DNA of 5,645 nucleotides from B18-G2 sp964432835 (GTDB taxonomy: Archaea; Thermoplasmatota; E2; DHVEG-1; B18-G2): NCBI GenBank assembly GCA_964432835.1, contig CAYSPA010000074.1, forward strand, positions 1 through 5,645, given 5' to 3'. Of the stretch, positions 5,621 through 5,645 are shown in pieces (position 1 is the stretch's first letter; each line of letters starts with the position of its first letter). The notes beneath the pieces are model-generated. The model saw nothing but the letters and a program-made list of their open reading frames with translations, was not told the DNA's origin and made no database searches. Position numbers and translations under genes: made by a program.

Positions 5621-5637
5621 ATTTATAATTCTTTTTC
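5621..5637 (-). promoter_or_regulatory. BRE/TATA promoter of the rpoE-spt4-DUF359-rps24e-rps27ae operon
   Basis: The minus strand reads GAAAAAGAATTATAAAT: a purine-rich BRE-like stretch followed by a good TATA box centred near 5625. Initiation about 26 nt downstream would be near 5599, leaving a leader of about 20 nt that contains the GGAGG site. No other promoter-like spacer exists between rpoE and rps27ae because every junction overlaps or abuts. Confidence 0.7.
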
Positions 5638-5645
5638 CACTTTCG

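Noticed and set aside
1..5645. CRISPR array, transposon ends or toxin-antitoxin pair
   Set aside because: No regularly spaced repeats, terminal inverted repeats, transposase motifs or paired small genes were seen on either strand.

Overview
The window is archaeal and almost certainly from Euryarchaeota in the broad sense. All functional features are on the minus strand. The evidence is a five-gene information-processing cluster (Rpo7, Spt4, a DUF359 dephospho-CoA kinase, S24e, S27ae), archaeal TATA/BRE-type promoters with purine-rich Shine-Dalgarno sites, and an intronless tRNA gene with no encoded CCA. The Rpo7 and Spt4 wording reminds me of Thermoplasmata-related lineages, but that is recollection of family sequences and not a database result.

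Layout, read right to left (5'->3' on the minus strand). A BRE/TATA promoter (about 5621-5629) drives a tight operon: rpoE (5579-4995), spt4 (4998-4813, ATGA overlap), DUF359 kinase (4812-4285, ATG abutting the spt4 stop), rps24e (4304-3891, 20-nt overlap) and rps27ae (3904-3740, 14-nt overlap). The last gene is short, starts at GTG, and its start lies inside the end of rps24e. After a 77-nt spacer with its own TATA-like element comes tRNA-Arg(CCG) (3662-3589).

Immediately after the tRNA, a separate TATA box and an SD lead into one very large open frame (3519 to the left edge, 1173 codons, no stop). It occupies about 62% of the window. It encodes an exported, multi-domain protein: signal peptide, beta-rich N-terminal half, a middle region resembling paired cell-wall-binding-repeat-2 (CWB2) units, a divergent gingipain/caspase-fold (peptidase C25-like) domain ending in the characteristic GDPDLRV strand, and a hydrophobic, probably membrane-anchoring, segment at the window edge. 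The gene is cut by the edge, probably near its natural C terminus.

Functionally, the right half is housekeeping: a transcription stalk subunit, an elongation factor, CoA synthesis and two small-subunit ribosomal proteins under one promoter. The left half is a cell-surface gene of uncertain function sitting directly downstream of a tRNA. That large protein is the part most worth following up. I see no CRISPR array, insertion sequence or recognisable new multi-gene system.
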